This document shows, one piece after another, positions 1 through 6,674 of a stretch of 6,817 nucleotides of DNA. The DNA comes from JAQVEM01 sp034660395. Its GTDB lineage: Bacteria > Actinomycetota > Humimicrobiia > Humimicrobiales > Humimicrobiaceae. Made by a program: the position numbers and the translations under genes. Each line of letters begins with the position of its first letter. The stretch's first letter is position 1. The notes below the pieces were generated by a model that made no database searches, had not been told where the DNA came from, and saw nothing but the letters and a program-made list of their open reading frames with translations. Location of the stretch: NCBI GenBank assembly GCA_034660395.1, contig JAYEJA010000165.1, positions 1 through 6,817 on the forward strand, given 5' to 3'.

Positions 1-2
1 AT

Positions 3-74
3 AAGTTGATACTGAAGGTGCTGGAGAATAAGAAATTTATTGATGGAGAACTAGCGGAGGAGGTGGCTGCATAG
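3..74 (+). CDS. C-terminal end of an unidentified upstream gene (partial)
   Basis: An open frame enters from the left edge and ends at TAG, giving 23 residues that finish ...FIDGELAEEVAA. The composition (mixed K, E, L, V) is that of a real protein C-terminus, and the frame has no stop back to the window edge. I do not recognise the family. The bases that follow resemble the outer end of an IS256-type element, so a transposase is one possibility, but the fragment has no diagnostic motif. It may equally be an ordinary neighbour. It runs in the same direction as the transporter operon but is separated from it by more than 400 bp of non-coding DNA. Confidence 0.45.
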   Translation, partial: KLILKVLENKKFIDGELAEEVAA

Positions 75-91
75 TGAACTATTGGAGGATA

Positions 92-126
92 TGTGGACTC
101 TCATCCACAACATTTGACAGTATCTC
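92..126. mobile_element. Possible terminal inverted repeat of an insertion sequence
   Basis: The segment contains CCACAACATTTGACAGTATC. Read from the other strand it is GATACTGTCAAATGTTGTGG, which resembles the tgtcaa...ttgtgta pattern that I associate with IS256/Mutator-type element ends. It sits about 20 bases after the stop of a truncated upstream gene, where a right end would be expected. The other end lies outside the window and no target duplication can be checked, so this is a weak call. Confidence 0.22.
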
Positions 127-145
127 TCTCATCAGTTATTCTAAC

Positions 146-163
146 TTAACTACTTTTAGTTAA
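146..163. repeat. Small perfect inverted repeat in the spacer
   Basis: TTAACTA (146-152) and TAGTTAA (157-163) form a 7-bp stem with a 4-base loop, with no T-run immediately after. A second short GC-bearing repeat, ACCC-N4-GGGT (175-186), precedes a T-rich stretch from about 197. Either could help end transcription from the left-hand gene, but neither is a convincing terminator. Confidence 0.3.
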
Positions 164-186
164 CAACGTGTCTAACCCAATGGGGT

Positions 187-362
187 CACTCCAAACTTTT
201 ATTATTTTTTAATTAATTTTTTTAACTATTTTACACCTATCAAATAATAAAATTAAAATTTTAATTAACTTTGAATTTATGAATATCAAATAATTATAAA
301 TAATCTCCTTTTATTTAATAATATTATTTTAAAACTATTTATCTTACCACAATATTAATTAC
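187..362. other. Very AT-rich non-coding spacer upstream of the transporter promoter
   Basis: This stretch is almost entirely A and T, has stops in all frames, and contains no gene that I can support. It includes A/T palindromes such as AATTAAAATTTTAATT (251-266) and AATAATATTATT (317-328), and an 11-base direct repeat TATCAAATAAT (238-248 and 284-294). Such repeats are easily produced by base composition. The tract immediately upstream of the -35 could act as an UP element or as intrinsically curved DNA, but this is inferred from composition only. Confidence 0.5.
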
Positions 363-391
363 TTGACTGAACAAAAAGCTTGTTGTAGAAT
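363..391 (+). promoter_or_regulatory. Sigma-A-type promoter of the sugar transporter operon
   Basis: TTGACT (363-368) and TAGAAT (386-391) are separated by exactly 17 bp. Each hexamer matches the sigma-A/sigma-70 consensus at five of six positions. Transcription would start near 398, giving a leader of about 100 nt before the GTG start at 502. The AT-rich tract directly upstream is favourable, and the palindrome just downstream suggests repression. Confidence 0.7.
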
Positions 392-406
392 TGTGAACAC
401 AAGTTT

Positions 407-422
407 ATAAACACGTGTTTAT
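407..422. promoter_or_regulatory. Operator-like perfect palindrome, transporter copy
   Basis: ATAAACACGTGTTTAT is a perfect 16-bp palindrome centred at about +17 of the predicted transcript. The central CG and two-fold symmetry are typical of sites bound by LacI-family sugar regulators. The same arms (ATAAAC-N4-GTTTAT) with a central CG recur in front of the glucanase gene at 6674-6689. An overlapping 10-bp palindrome GTTTATAAAC (403-412) adds a third copy of the half-site. The downstream position fits blocking of transcription by a repressor. The regulator itself is not in the window. Confidence 0.65.
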
Positions 423-423
423 G

Positions 424-505
424 TATAAAGGAGGTGAATATTTACTTACTGTTTTTTAAGCCATCATTTGATACTATTAATTCTATAAAGGAGGTCCAAA
501 AGTGA
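424..505 (+). other. Orphan ribosome site and possible short leader reading frame
   Basis: TATAAAGGAGGT at 424-435 is an excellent ribosome-binding sequence with no AUG, GUG or UUG at normal spacing. A frame open from GTG 434 (inside the ribosome site) through possible AUU 440 or CUG 449 runs to TGA 503-505, which overlaps the lipoprotein start as GTGA. That overlap geometry is typical of translational coupling, but the start codon would be abnormal. The same 12-mer recurs at 484-495 in front of the lipoprotein, so the upstream copy may be only a duplication relic. Confidence 0.2.
487..495 (+). promoter_or_regulatory. Ribosome-binding site fixing the GTG start of the lipoprotein
   Basis: AAAGGAGGT is a near-perfect complement to the 16S 3' end and lies six bases before GTG 502. 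That spacing selects this GTG as the start. It also explains the conventional MKKV lipoprotein signal that follows. Confidence 0.85.
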
Positions 506-1886
506 AAAAAGTATTTTTATGGCTAGTTGTTATATCGGTTATTACAGTATTTTCTATAGTAGGCTGTAAGGGAGAAGCTGAAGAACCTGCAGCTGAGGAA
601 GAAGTAGAAGAAGAAGCGGCAGAAGAAGAGGTAACTGAAGAGGCAGAAGAAGAAGTAGTAGACCCCGCAAGTTTTGAAGGTGAAATTACTGTCTGGCATT
701 TCAACGATGAATTTGCACCATGATTCCAATGTTTGAAGAAAAGTATCCTAACATCACTGTAACAGACACTAAAATTCCAAGCGGTGAAATTGTTGAAAAA
801 CTGGAATCTGCCTTCGCAACAGGAACGGGCGTACCTGATGTATTTGTTGGTGAGCAGGCCTGGATGATGAAATGGATAGTACAGGATGTCTGGGAAAATC
901 TTTCTGCTGCACCATACAATGCAGACGAAGTAGCCAAAGACCACTTTGATTATGTTAAAGACTTCGCAAGAGATGAAGATGGAAACCTGAGAGCTCTGAC
1001 CTATCAGTCAACTGCAGGTGCTATTTTCTACAAGAGAAGTCTGGCTGAAGAAGCCTTTGGTGTGTCTGAACCAGATGAGGTCTCAGCACTTATGACAGAC
1101 ATGGATGCATTTATAGAAATGGGCAGGACATTAAAGGACGAAACAGGTGCTTCTTTAATTCCTGGCCCAAGTGATATTCAGAGACTATACTTCTTTAATA
1201 AGAAGCAGCCATGGGTAGTAGATGGAAAGCTGGTAATAGAAGATATAGTTCTTGATTATATGGATGACGCAAAAACTATTAGAGACGAGGGATTGGACGC
1301 CAAGATGGATATGTGGTCAGGTGAATGGTTTGCAGGAATGAATGGTAACGTATTAAGCTATGTTATGCCAACCTGGGGCTTATTCTTTGTAATTGAACCT
1401 GCAATTACTGAACCCGAAGAGCCTGAAGAAGGCGTAGAATACGCCTTTGGTGATGTAGCTCTTGCACATGGTCCTGGTTCTTATATGTGGGGCGGTACCT
1501 GGCTTGGTATCTATAAGGAAAGTGAAAAGAAAGATCTTGCCTGGGAATTCGTTAAATTCATGACCACAGATAAAGAATTCCTCAAAGAATATGCTCTTGA
1601 TTCAGGCGATTTTGTATCAGACACAGCTGTTATCGAAGAAATCAAAGGCGATTTTGCAAGAGAATCACTGGGTGGACAGAATCATTATGAGTATTTCTAC
1701 GAGGAAGCTCTGGCACTAAGCGATTCAGGCTGGGCTGCAAGAGTTACCCAGTATGACGAAGACATCCAGAACGCATTCCTTACTCAACTCGGTGAATACT
1801 ATAATGGAAATCTAACTAAAGATGAAGCAATACAAGCTTTTAAAGATGAAGTAGCTTCATTGTTCCCGGAAATTTCAGTTGAATAG
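502..1886 (+). pseudogene. Sugar ABC transporter substrate-binding lipoprotein, frame broken near 720
   Basis: This is a family 1 (MalE/UgpB-like) extracellular solute-binding protein that would capture an oligosaccharide outside the membrane and pass it to the two permeases that follow. The start is GTG with a strong ribosome site. Residues 1-22 are a lipoprotein signal ending in the lipobox IVGC, with Cys22 the lipidation site. Residues 25-53 form a glutamate-rich linker, and the mature fold begins at EGEITVWHF. The frame then ends at TGA 721-723 and continues one frame back from 720 as MIPMFEEKYPNITV, which is the normal next segment. Inserting one base (for example CCAATG for CCATG) restores about 461 residues. 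Later landmarks are GVPDVFVGE (about 110), AIFYKRSL (about 175) and the family's late GGTWLGIY motif (about 331). The sugar cannot be read from the sequence; the neighbouring glucanase suggests cello- or gluco-oligosaccharides. The ATGA overlap could allow re-initiation, but that product would lack a signal peptide. The lesion may be a real deletion or a sequencing error. Confidence 0.85.
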
Positions 1887-1930
1887 ATAATTGAACTGAA
1901 TGTCTAGCCTCCTTCACAGGCGGCATTGCT

Positions 1931-1965
1931 ATCAGGGACATTACTTAATAAATGATGTCCCTGAT
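1931..1965 (+). repeat. Stem-loop between binding-protein and permease genes
   Basis: ATCAGGGACAT (1931-1941) and ATGTCCCTGAT (1955-1965) pair perfectly over 11 bp around a 13-base loop. No T-run follows, so this is not a classical intrinsic terminator. In this position, after a solute-binding protein and before its permeases, such hairpins commonly stabilise the 3' end of the binding-protein message or cause partial attenuation, so more binding protein than permease is made. The stem is seen directly; the role is inferred. Confidence 0.65.
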
Positions 1966-2005
1966 GATATAATAACAAAAAGGATCTTAGCTAAGAAATT
2001 TAAAG

Positions 2006-2951
2006 ATGCGAAAATTTTTATCAAACAGAGATAACTATGGATATTTTTTTATAATACCCTTTTTTTTTAGTTTTTATATCACTTCAGCTCTACCCCATTC
2101 TGTACACATTTTATTTAAGTTTTACAAATTTAAGCACTGCGAATCCCGATGGTGATTTTGTGTGGCTTAGCAATTACATAAGACTCTTCCAGGATAAGTT
2201 TTTCTTAAAATCAATATGGAACACCTGGAGGATATGGATATTGAATTTCATTCCACAGCTTATATTTGCCCTAGGTCTGGCAACTATACTCACCAGGAGT
2301 AAAATAAGAGGCAAGGATATTTTCAGGGGAGCTTATTTCTTACCAAACCTGGTAACAGCAGCATCAGTCGGAATATTGTTTAACATACTCCTTGGATGGC
2401 AGAGCGGAGCAATTAACCAGATCCTGATAGTGTTTAGAATAATACCTGAAGACCAGAAGATACACTTTCTGGCCAGTCCTGTCTGGACAAGCACAGCCGT
2501 TTCCGTAATACTGTGGTGGATGTGGTTTGGTCACAGTATGATCCTATTCATGGCTGCCATGGTAGCCGTCCCGAAAAACTACTACGACGCTGCTGCTGTT
2601 GATGGAGCAAACGCATGACAATCTTTCTGGAAAATCACTGTTCCGCAGATAAAACCGGTAATGATTTACGTACTGGTGACCTCTTTAATTGGAGGCATGA
2701 ATAATTTTGATATCCCGTTTGTAATCGGTGAAGGACAGAATCTTGGAACAGGAGGTCCTTTATACTCCACACTTACAATGGTTATGCATTTATACAAGAT
2801 GGGCTTCACGGGCGGCAGGCAGCGTGGTTATGCAGCTGCAGTTGCATTTGCTATATTCTTTATAGTAATAATATTTTCAATAATAATTTTCAGGTCAATG
2901 ACCAGAAGTGATGTTGAAAGTCAAAAAGGTATCAGAGGAGCTAAAAAATGA
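2006..2951 (+). pseudogene. Sugar ABC transporter permease (MalF/UgpA type) with a frameshift and an in-frame TGA
   Basis: This is the first of two membrane subunits of a carbohydrate uptake (CUT1-type) transporter. ATG 2006 opens MRKFLSNRDNYGYFFIIPFF; an in-frame TAG at 1988 lies just upstream and no good ribosome site is visible. The frame is lost in a run of nine T at 2060-2068. With eight T it continues as LVFISLQLYPILYTFYLSFTN, a standard first membrane segment and periplasmic loop. A second lesion is TGA at 2616-2618, where DAAAVDGANA is followed by QSFWKITVP. This is the cytoplasmic EAA loop that docks the ATPase, and Trp (TGG) is usual at that place. With both repaired the protein has about 314 residues, normal for the family, and ends in TGA overlapping the next start (ATGA). 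As read, no full-length subunit is made. Real decay and sequence error both remain possible. Confidence 0.85.
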
Positions 2952-3802
2952 GAGGTAACAAAAGAACAAAAAGATTTGATGCAGGAGAATTTACCGGCAG
3001 GTTTTTTCTTTACTTAATTCTTATAATAATTGCCGTTATCACTTTTACCCCATTTTATATAATGTTAATTAATGCAACCCGCTCCACCCAGGAAATTAAT
3101 ATGGGAATAACTCTAATACCCGGTAATGCTCTTATAGAGAATTATAAAAGCATGATGGTTTCAATGGACATATGGCAGGGTTTTAAAAATAGCCTGATAG
3201 TAGCCATTCCTTCAACAATACTTTCCGGATATTTCGGCGCTCTGACTGCTTATGCTTTTTCAAAATTTAAATTTAGAGGCAATAAATTTTTATTCTGGTT
3301 TATTCTTGCAACCATGATGATACCTATACAGCTGGGACTTATTGGTTACTACCAGCTGACTGCAAAAATTCATATAATAAACACATTCTGGGCTCTAATT
3401 TTACCAACAGTTGCAAATGCTGCCACCGTATTTTTTTTAAAAATGTATATAGATGCAAATGTCCACGAGTCACTTCTCGAAGCAGCACGAGTAGATGGAA
3501 GCAGCGGATTTTATACTTTTAATAGAATAGTATTACCCATAATAATGCCCGGGGTTGCTACAATGTCGATTTTAAACTTTATATTCTCCTGGAATAACTA
3601 CCTATCACCTTTAATTTTGTTATTCGATAAAGATAAATTCACATTACCGATATTGATAGCTCTGGTGAAAGGTACTTATAAGCAAAATCTCGGTGCTCAA
3701 TACCTTGCAGTGGCAATTTCAGTTATACCGATACTAATAGCTTTCATGTTTTTCTCAAAATATATTATAAGCGGAATAACTGTGGGAGCTTTAAAAGAAT
3801 AA
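2948..3802 (+). CDS. Sugar ABC transporter permease (MalG/UgpE type)
   Basis: This 284-residue inner-membrane subunit would pair with the preceding permease to form the translocation channel of a CUT1-type sugar importer. About six hydrophobic segments are visible, near residues 19-40, 83-107, 114-138, 145-166, 199-222 and 254-277. The cytoplasmic EAA loop is intact at about 178-197 (EAARVDGSSGFYTFNRIVLP), with the conserved Glu, Gly and final Leu-Pro that contact the ATPase. The start ATG overlaps the upstream stop as ATGA, and GAGGAG ends seven bases before it, so translation is probably coupled to the first permease. If that permease is truly broken, coupling would lower synthesis of this one too. 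No ATPase gene follows; the operon ends at the hairpin downstream. The frame is undamaged. Confidence 0.93.
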   Translation: MRGNKRTKRFDAGEFTGRFFLYLILIIIAVITFTPFYIMLINATRSTQEINMGITLIPGNALIENYKSMMVSMDIWQGFKNSLIVAIPSTILSGYFGALTAYAFSKFKFRGNKFLFWFILATMMIPIQLGLIGYYQLTAKIHIINTFWALILPTVANAATVFFLKMYIDANVHESLLEAARVDGSSGFYTFNRIVLPIIMPGVATMSILNFIFSWNNYLSPLILLFDKDKFTLPILIALVKGTYKQNLGAQYLAVAISVIPILIAFMFFSKYIISGITVGALKE

Positions 3803-3813
3803 AGGTATAAAGT

Positions 3814-3882
3814 AAAAGTTATAATCCGTTACCATCCAAAAAAGCTGTAAATAAACACAGATTACAGATTATAACTTTTTTT
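3814..3882 (+). terminator. Long-stem terminator between convergent genes, probably bidirectional
   Basis: AAAAGTTATAATC (3814-3826) pairs with GATTATAACTTTT (3867-3879); the stem extends two more pairs past a single mismatch and is followed by a run of seven T (3876-3882). The 34-base loop holds an inner stem, CTGTAA (3845-3850) with TTACAG (3862-3867), which competes for the stem base. It lies 11 bp after the permease stop. On the other strand the stem is followed by TTTTACTTTA, so it may also end the glucanase transcript. The loop contains a half-site ATAAACAC (3851-3858) of the operator motif, probably by chance. Confidence 0.75.
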
Positions 3883-3902
3883 ATGAATTAATATAATTTC
3901 TT

Positions 3903-6629
3903 TTATTTTTTAGTCTTTTCCCTTTTTTGTGATTGTTTAAAAATCAATGCCATGGCAACAGCTGCCAGAATAATTATTAAACCGGCAAGAATATATTTAC
4001 TGTACCTGATAATATAACTTATAATATTAAAGGAACTTTCCTTCTCTTCTGCTCCTGCTCTAACCACCGGAACACCATTATCACTATTATATTTCTCGTC
4101 CATAAAAGATGTAATCCATACCAGTGGAGCATTCCAGTTTATTGCTACCTCATTGGTCGAATATGATTTAGAATCATCTATATATCTTTTTACCGGACTG
4201 ACTTCATCTACAAAATGCGAAACTCCGTCATCACTGGCTTCCTGATTGGGACCGCCTGCAATAGCTCCAGAGGGTGGGGCCGGAAGTTCCACAGGAGGAT
4301 TATTCCCCCACCATCTGTGATGTGGATACATCATTGGATTTTCACCATAACCGGAAATAAAACTTTTGCATAAAGCATTCCTTCCCAGGATATAGTCCAT
4401 GCTTATCGATATTGAATCAATATATTTATCTTCCCCTGTAATGTCATATGCATAACCCATGACAATCATCTTATTTAAAACCTGCGAATTTGAGCCCCAG
4501 TAATAATTAACCATGGGAACTGAGTATTTTTCCAAACTCATCTGTTTTAAATAAATATCTGCGCTTTCCAGAATCCTGCTCTTTATATTTGACATTATTT
4601 CCTTATCTATACCATTTCCAGAAACAACCAGTGAAAACATCGCAAGCCCACCTACCTTATCCCAGGAAATTGGAAAATCCCTGTCAAGCAGAATCTTATT
4701 TGGTTTTTGAGGATCTAAATACATTTCAATATACTCCCTGTATTCTGCATTTCCTGTTGTTATAAATAGTTCGGTAGCAGCCCAGAAAAATTCATCATCT
4801 ATAGAGACATCATCATAATTTCCACCACCATCTCCCGGTATATTGCCGTATGTAAAAACAGGGTTGTCATTTGCCGCCTGCCAGGCTTTCTCGGCTGCTT
4901 CAAGACAACTTTCGGAATACTCATGGTCATAAGGTTCAATAAGTCTTGAGAACATTGCCGCAGTTGCTGCCAGATTTAATGTAGCAGCCGTAGAAGGTAC
5001 GTAAACATATCTATTGTCTGTTGTCTCAGGTGCTATATATGGAAGGGGCGACCATTCCATCTCGTGAAGTTTATGATGGACCATACCGGCATCAGGTTGA
5101 CCAGCAGGCACCTGCATTCCCAGCATAAAATCAACTTCCCATCTGACTTCATCAAGTATGTCGGGTACATCGTTTTTATTTTCAGGTATACTGACAGAGC
5201 CGTCCTTAAAATTTTCCGGGTTTCTCTCATAAAGATTTAGAAGCGTCCATACGGATATGCCGGCATTGACAACATACTTGCCGTAATCACCAGCATCCAT
5301 CCATCCCTTTCCCGCGTCAAGGGTATAATCCCTTTCAGGCCAGAAATTGTCTTCCAAATCCTTTCCGCTAAATGGCTTTATGCTGCTATCCGAAAGATAA
5401 AAGGCATTTCTTTCCCACTCTTCTCCTGCATACTTTTCTTCCAGTGGAATACCAGTCCTATTGTAATAATAATAATGCAATGCATCCACTTTCAACCGGT
5501 TATATATATCTTCCTTTATATCAAAAGGAAAACTCTCGTAATCTCCCACTTTTATAATAAAATTAGTCCCAATTCCTGAAAATTCAGAAAAATCAATCCC
5601 GTGAAGATAATCCCATGAAGAGCTGTCAAATCCCAGATATTCTGTCTCACCACTTAAAACCGCAGTTCCGTCTTCATCAACCAGATCCCATTCAAGAGGG
5701 GTCTCACTATCGGAAAGCATAGCCGCTATTTTCGGGCCGTCTGGAAAATAACCCACCTGGTTAACCCTTATAATTGGAAGGTCTTCCATTGGAATAGTTT
5801 CCTTCTCTATTACTGCAGGAAGATTTCTCTCTGGTGGCTCCGGGATATCACCCTTTCCTTTTTCATAAAATACGGCAGTTCCAAAAAGACGCGGATTCTG
5901 CCAGGAATTATCTGAAACATCATATTTTGACCATATTAATTTAGAATCCCTATCTCTTTCCGTAGCACCATTGGCATTCATCTGGAGACCAATTGCAAGA
6001 CCATGGACAGGTGTTATATATTCTTCCAGACTAAAAGCTACTTCAATGCCCCATCCATCATCAGTATAAAAAGCATATCCTGTAACCGGCGGGTTTTCTT
6101 CTTTGCATCGTGTCCCGCTCAGCGAAAGATTCTCAGGGCTGTCTTTTTCCAGGTTTGTAGCATTAACATTAATCTGGACTATACCATCTTTATACATAGT
6201 TGTATCCAGATTGTCCGTAAAGTTAAAATAGAATTCAAAAGAATCCTCATTCCAGTATTCAGTCCCATGCATTCCCCCGATTATTTTTTTATCAGGCATA
6301 GTCATACTGATATAAACATTCTCCATATCCGCACATATGGCAAAATCGAAAATACCGTTATCATCGGGATCCCCTGATGCATAAGGACCGGTATCCACCT
6401 TGATGCGTTCTATATTCTCCCAGTCACTTAAGTCACCATCAACTGTAATTTCTACCGGAAAAGCAATGTAGGCAAGTTCGCCCTCCACACCTGGTGGAGT
6501 AAGATATCCATTCTGCGCTTCAATTTTTTGAGTAAAAAATGGGCTGGAGAAAAAACTAAAAATTAAAAAAGTGAAAAAAAATGGCACCATTTTCTTTATC
6601 CATTTATTCAATTCTTTTATAAATTTCAT
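3903..6629 (-). CDS. Membrane-anchored GH9 endoglucanase with CBM9-like and Ig-like domains
   Basis: This 908-residue secreted beta-1,4-glucanase of glycoside hydrolase family 9 should hydrolyse cellulose or related glucans by inversion at the outer face of the cell. Residues 1-38 are a signal peptide (basic start, Phe-rich core, likely cut after IEA). Residues about 55-255 form a CBM9-like/DOMON-type carbohydrate-binding domain (VDGDLSDW; EYWNEDSFEFYF). A Pro/Glu linker follows, then the Ig-like N-terminal domain of CelD-type cellulases (about 284-372, opening IIRVNQVGYFPDGPK). The catalytic domain spans about 378-845: DAGDYGKY carries Asp445 and the likely base Asp448, HHRWW lies at 770-774, and DDSKSYSTNEVA carries the likely acid Glu827. 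A C-terminal helix (about 879-897) with a Lys/Arg-rich tail should anchor it in the membrane. ATG 6629 is preferred over Met14 because it supplies the basic n-region, but no ribosome site precedes it. It is convergent with the transporter operon and shares its operator motif. Exact substrate and endo/exo mode cannot be read here. Confidence 0.92.
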   Translation of the reverse strand: MKFIKELNKWIKKMVPFFFTFLIFSFFSSPFFTQKIEAQNGYLTPPGVEGELAYIAFPVEITVDGDLSDWENIERIKVDTGPYASGDPDDNGIFDFAICADMENVYISMTMPDKKIIGGMHGTEYWNEDSFEFYFNFTDNLDTTMYKDGIVQINVNATNLEKDSPENLSLSGTRCKEENPPVTGYAFYTDDGWGIEVAFSLEEYITPVHGLAIGLQMNANGATERDRDSKLIWSKYDVSDNSWQNPRLFGTAVFYEKGKGDIPEPPERNLPAVIEKETIPMEDLPIIRVNQVGYFPDGPKIAAMLSDSETPLEWDLVDEDGTAVLSGETEYLGFDSSSWDYLHGIDFSEFSGIGTNFIIKVGDYESFPFDIKEDIYNRLKVDALHYYYYNRTGIPLEEKYAGEEWERNAFYLSDSSIKPFSGKDLEDNFWPERDYTLDAGKGWMDAGDYGKYVVNAGISVWTLLNLYERNPENFKDGSVSIPENKNDVPDILDEVRWEVDFMLGMQVPAGQPDAGMVHHKLHEMEWSPLPYIAPETTDNRYVYVPSTAATLNLAATAAMFSRLIEPYDHEYSESCLEAAEKAWQAANDNPVFTYGNIPGDGGGNYDDVSIDDEFFWAATELFITTGNAEYREYIEMYLDPQKPNKILLDRDFPISWDKVGGLAMFSLVVSGNGIDKEIMSNIKSRILESADIYLKQMSLEKYSVPMVNYYWGSNSQVLNKMIVMGYAYDITGEDKYIDSISISMDYILGRNALCKSFISGYGENPMMYPHHRWWGNNPPVELPAPPSGAIAGGPNQEASDDGVSHFVDEVSPVKRYIDDSKSYSTNEVAINWNAPLVWITSFMDEKYNSDNGVPVVRAGAEEKESSFNIISYIIRYSKYILAGLIIILAAVAMALIFKQSQKREKTKK

Positions 6630-6645
6630 TTAGTATTATGTAAAA

Positions 6646-6674
6646 ATTGTACATTATCCATTTCTATTAATCAA
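6646..6674 (-). promoter_or_regulatory. Predicted promoter of the GH9 gene
   Basis: On the minus strand TTGATT (6674-6669) and TACAAT (6651-6646) are 17 bp apart, with four of six and five of six consensus matches. Start of transcription would fall near 6639, leaving only about ten leader bases before the ATG at 6629. No Shine-Dalgarno sequence fits in that leader. The -35 abuts the operator-like palindrome. Confidence 0.5.

Noticed and set aside
238..328. Direct repeat TATCAAATAAT and A/T-only palindromes
   Set aside because: They are expected by chance in a tract that is almost only A and T, with no regular spacing.
407..422. CcpA cre site
   Set aside because: The palindrome has the central CG but lacks the flanking TG...CA of the cre consensus, so a different LacI-type regulator fits better.
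715..726. Programmed -1 frameshift in the binding protein
   Set aside because: There is no slippery heptamer and no clear downstream pseudoknot, and solute-binding proteins are not known to need one.
483..944. Long minus-strand frames opposite the lipoprotein gene (483-944, 523-729, 701-937)
   Set aside because: They are antisense shadows of the Glu-rich linker and binding-protein coding region, giving Ser/Phe-rich low-complexity peptides with no plausible start signals.
2616..2951. Alternative genetic code (UGA as Trp) for the whole window
   Set aside because: Only one TGA sits at a Trp position, Trp is otherwise TGG, and the same gene ends with TGA in a classic ATGA overlap. It is kept only as a checkable alternative.
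5033..6377. Short frames within the GH9 gene (5033-5230 minus, 5372-5557 plus, 6003-6377 plus)
   Set aside because: All lie inside a well-supported catalytic or binding domain in another frame, with no ribosome sites and no recognisable protein features.
6626..6661. Eleven-codon minus-strand frame overlapping the GH9 start as ATGA
   Set aside because: It has no ribosome site and starts within the predicted promoter, so it would not be transcribed from the start point proposed.
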